Assembly: GCA_016287815.1 (NCBI GenBank)
Contig: JAEEWW010000019.1
Span: 1 to 32,289, forward strand
Source of the DNA: Treponema sp.
GTDB taxonomy: Bacteria; Spirochaetota; Spirochaetia; Treponematales; Treponemataceae
Direction of reading: 5' to 3'
Length of the DNA stretch: 32,289 nucleotides
Part shown: positions 30,880 through 32,289 of the stretch, piece by piece
Layout: each line of letters begins with the position of its first letter
Numbering within the stretch: the stretch's first letter is position 1
The notes under the pieces: model-generated
The model's input: the letters and a program-made list of their open reading frames with translations, nothing else
Databases searched by the model: none
What the model was told of the DNA's origin: nothing
Position numbers and translations under genes: made by a program

Positions 30880-32270
30880 ATAATTCCAAGACCTGTAAGA
30901 AGAATTATAAACAGCAGAACCGGAGCTACAAACTTTATCATAGCAATATAAAGTGGCTTGCGTCCGAATTTTTCACCGTTTAATGTCATTTCATCTATAA
31001 CTGTTAAAGGCTTACAAATCCAGCCTATAAGAATACAAGTTAAGATTCCGATTAAAGGCATCAAAATATTGTTGCTCAGATAATCAAGCACATCAAGAAT
31101 TTGTCCTACAGCACCGTTCGGAAGCGTAAGTTCAAAGTACCAGATGTTGTAACCAAGGCAGACAACCAGAGAAACGGCAAAAGTTGCAACACTCATAAGA
31201 ATAACTGACTTCTTACGTGACCAGCCGTACTTATCTATAAGACTTGCTGTAATTGCTTCAAGAATAGAAACTGCTGATGTAAGGGCAGCAAATAAAACCA
31301 TTACAAAGAAAAGTGCACCAAGAATATTACCGAATAATCCAAGAGAATTAAAAATCTTTGGCAGGGCAACAAAAATAAGGCTTGGACCTGCGGCTTTAAG
31401 ACCTTCTGTACCAGAAAAAACAAATACTGTCGGAATAATCATAAGACCTGCAAGAACTGCAATTCCTGTGTCAAATGCAATAATCTGATTTACAGACTTT
31501 TTAAGGTCAACGTTCTTTTTCATGTAAGAACCGTAGGCAATCATAATTCCCATGGCAATACTGAGCGAATAGAAAAGCTGTCCGATTGCATCAAGACAAA
31601 TACGAAGAATTCCTTTTAAGGTAAGTCCTGAAAAGTCAGGAATTATATAGATTTTTGCTCCCTGCAAACCAGTTCTTGTAACACCGGAAGCATCCGTAGC
31701 TTTAAGGAAAAGTGCATAAATTGAAATGAATACTACGATTATTGCAAGTACAGGCATAAGAATCTTTGAATATTTTTCAATTCCGTCTTCTACGCCTTTA
31801 TAAACAATGTAAAAACATGCTCCAGAAAAAAGAAGTGTATAAACAATCGGCTGCCAGTTACCTGTAATAAATGCACCAAAAAATCCGTCCTGAACGGCAA
31901 CATTTCCTCTTCCAATAATGTAGGTTACCATGTATTTCATTACCCAGCCGCCAATTACGCAGTAATATGGATAAATGATAAATGGAACACCAAAAGACAA
32001 AATACCAAGCCAACGCCATTTTGGATTAATAATTGTATATGCAGTAAGCGGGCCTTGTTTTGTTTTTCTTCCAAGGGCAACTTCTGTAACAAGCAGCGTA
32101 AAGCCGAATGTTAAGGCAAAAATCAGATAAATGAATAAATACAGACCGCCACCGTCTTTAGCAGCACAATAAGGGAAACGCCAGATGTTTCCTAACCCAA
32201 CAGCACTTCCTGCCGCAGCAAGAACAAACCCGAGGGAACCGGTAAAAGAATTTCTTTCTTTACTTTCCAT
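30876..32270 (-). CDS. Neurotransmitter:sodium symporter (NSS) family transporter
   Basis: This 464-residue inner-membrane symporter has about eleven hydrophobic helices. It takes up amino acids or related amines with Na+. The family signature GSAVGLGNIWRFPYCAAKDG (17-36) lies in the unwound first helix that binds Na+ and substrate. TEVALGRKTKQGP (61-73) and the helix-6 region GQLFYSLSIAMGIMIAYGSY follow as in bacterial LeuT/MhsT/TnaT relatives. The eleven-helix length suggests the MhsT/Tyt1 branch rather than twelve-helix LeuT. AGGAAGGA precedes the ATG near the window edge, so the promoter lies outside. No neighbour hints at the substrate, since the convergent gene is an unrelated envelope protein. 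Confidence 0.94.
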   Translation of the reverse strand: MESKERNSFTGSLGFVLAAAGSAVGLGNIWRFPYCAAKDGGGLYLFIYLIFALTFGFTLLVTEVALGRKTKQGPLTAYTIINPKWRWLGILSFGVPFIIYPYYCVIGGWVMKYMVTYIIGRGNVAVQDGFFGAFITGNWQPIVYTLLFSGACFYIVYKGVEDGIEKYSKILMPVLAIIVVFISIYALFLKATDASGVTRTGLQGAKIYIIPDFSGLTLKGILRICLDAIGQLFYSLSIAMGIMIAYGSYMKKNVDLKKSVNQIIAFDTGIAVLAGLMIIPTVFVFSGTEGLKAAGPSLIFVALPKIFNSLGLFGNILGALFFVMVLFAALTSAVSILEAITASLIDKYGWSRKKSVILMSVATFAVSLVVCLGYNIWYFELTLPNGAVGQILDVLDYLSNNILMPLIGILTCILIGWICKPLTVIDEMTLNGEKFGRKPLYIAMIKFVAPVLLFIILLTGLGII

Positions 32271-32289
32271 ACTTTTTCCTTCCTAAATT

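Noticed and set aside
1-32289. CRISPR array, rRNA or tRNA
   Set aside because: No regularly spaced direct repeats, rRNA stretches or cloverleaf with CCA-type ends were seen on reading both strands; a covariance-model scan was not possible.

Overview
The window looks like chromosome from a host-associated spirochaete of the genus Treponema (gut or oral type). This is an inference. It rests on low-to-moderate GC, several lipoproteins with spirochaete-style lipoboxes, an outer-membrane barrel protein, a cytoplasmic starch/maltodextrin pair, and the overall family mix. No rRNA, tRNA, CRISPR array or prophage block was found.

Layout. 1-1524: a two-hairpin interspersed repeat, then an outer-membrane beta-barrel gene on the minus strand. 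1564-3003: a lone tyrosine recombinase divergent from it. 3035-10440 (plus): an SH3-domain lipoprotein, an ABC-F ATPase, galE, an M20 peptidase and a large COG3014-like lipoprotein. 10462-16646 (minus): mraY, purH and a CUT1-type sugar ABC operon (binding protein, two permeases, no ATPase). 16891-17700: a divergent pair, an OhrR-type peroxide-sensing repressor and a TSCPD-domain protein. 17776-20975: an adenine/cytosine DNA methyltransferase without a visible nuclease, a PptA-like tautomerase, a small unknown acidic protein and a PflA-like radical SAM enzyme. 21021-26892: a DPE2-like 4-alpha-glucanotransferase and a 1249-residue GH13 enzyme with a histone-H1-like tail. 26864-28180 (minus): a threonine synthase homologue with altered PLP loops. 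28407-30879: a DUF3015 plus DUF4105/Lnb-N module. 30876-32270 (minus): an NSS sodium symporter.

The most striking window-wide pattern is in translation starts. Seven genes (3035, 17328 minus, 17455, 19500, 21021, 28180 minus, 28900) have no Shine-Dalgarno sequence. Each carries a -10-like hexamer 6 or 7 nt before the ATG, and most also have a -35-like element 17 bp further up. They are predicted to be leaderless or near-leaderless mRNAs. Other genes in the same window have ordinary GGAGG-type sites, so both initiation modes seem to coexist. At two places (13262-13303 and 28865-28899) the next gene's promoter lies inside the preceding gene's terminator hairpin.

A palindrome at 16751-16773 overlaps the predicted transcription start of the sugar ABC operon. 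It shares its half-site (TTAAGTA) with an 11-bp-spaced direct repeat in the ohrR promoter region, which suggests that the peroxide sensor controls the transporter. The likeliest little-studied system is the DUF3015-DUF4105 pair: a small secreted protein followed by a predicted permuted papain-like enzyme joined to an outer-membrane barrel. All calls are from reading the sequence and from memory of families; nothing was searched.
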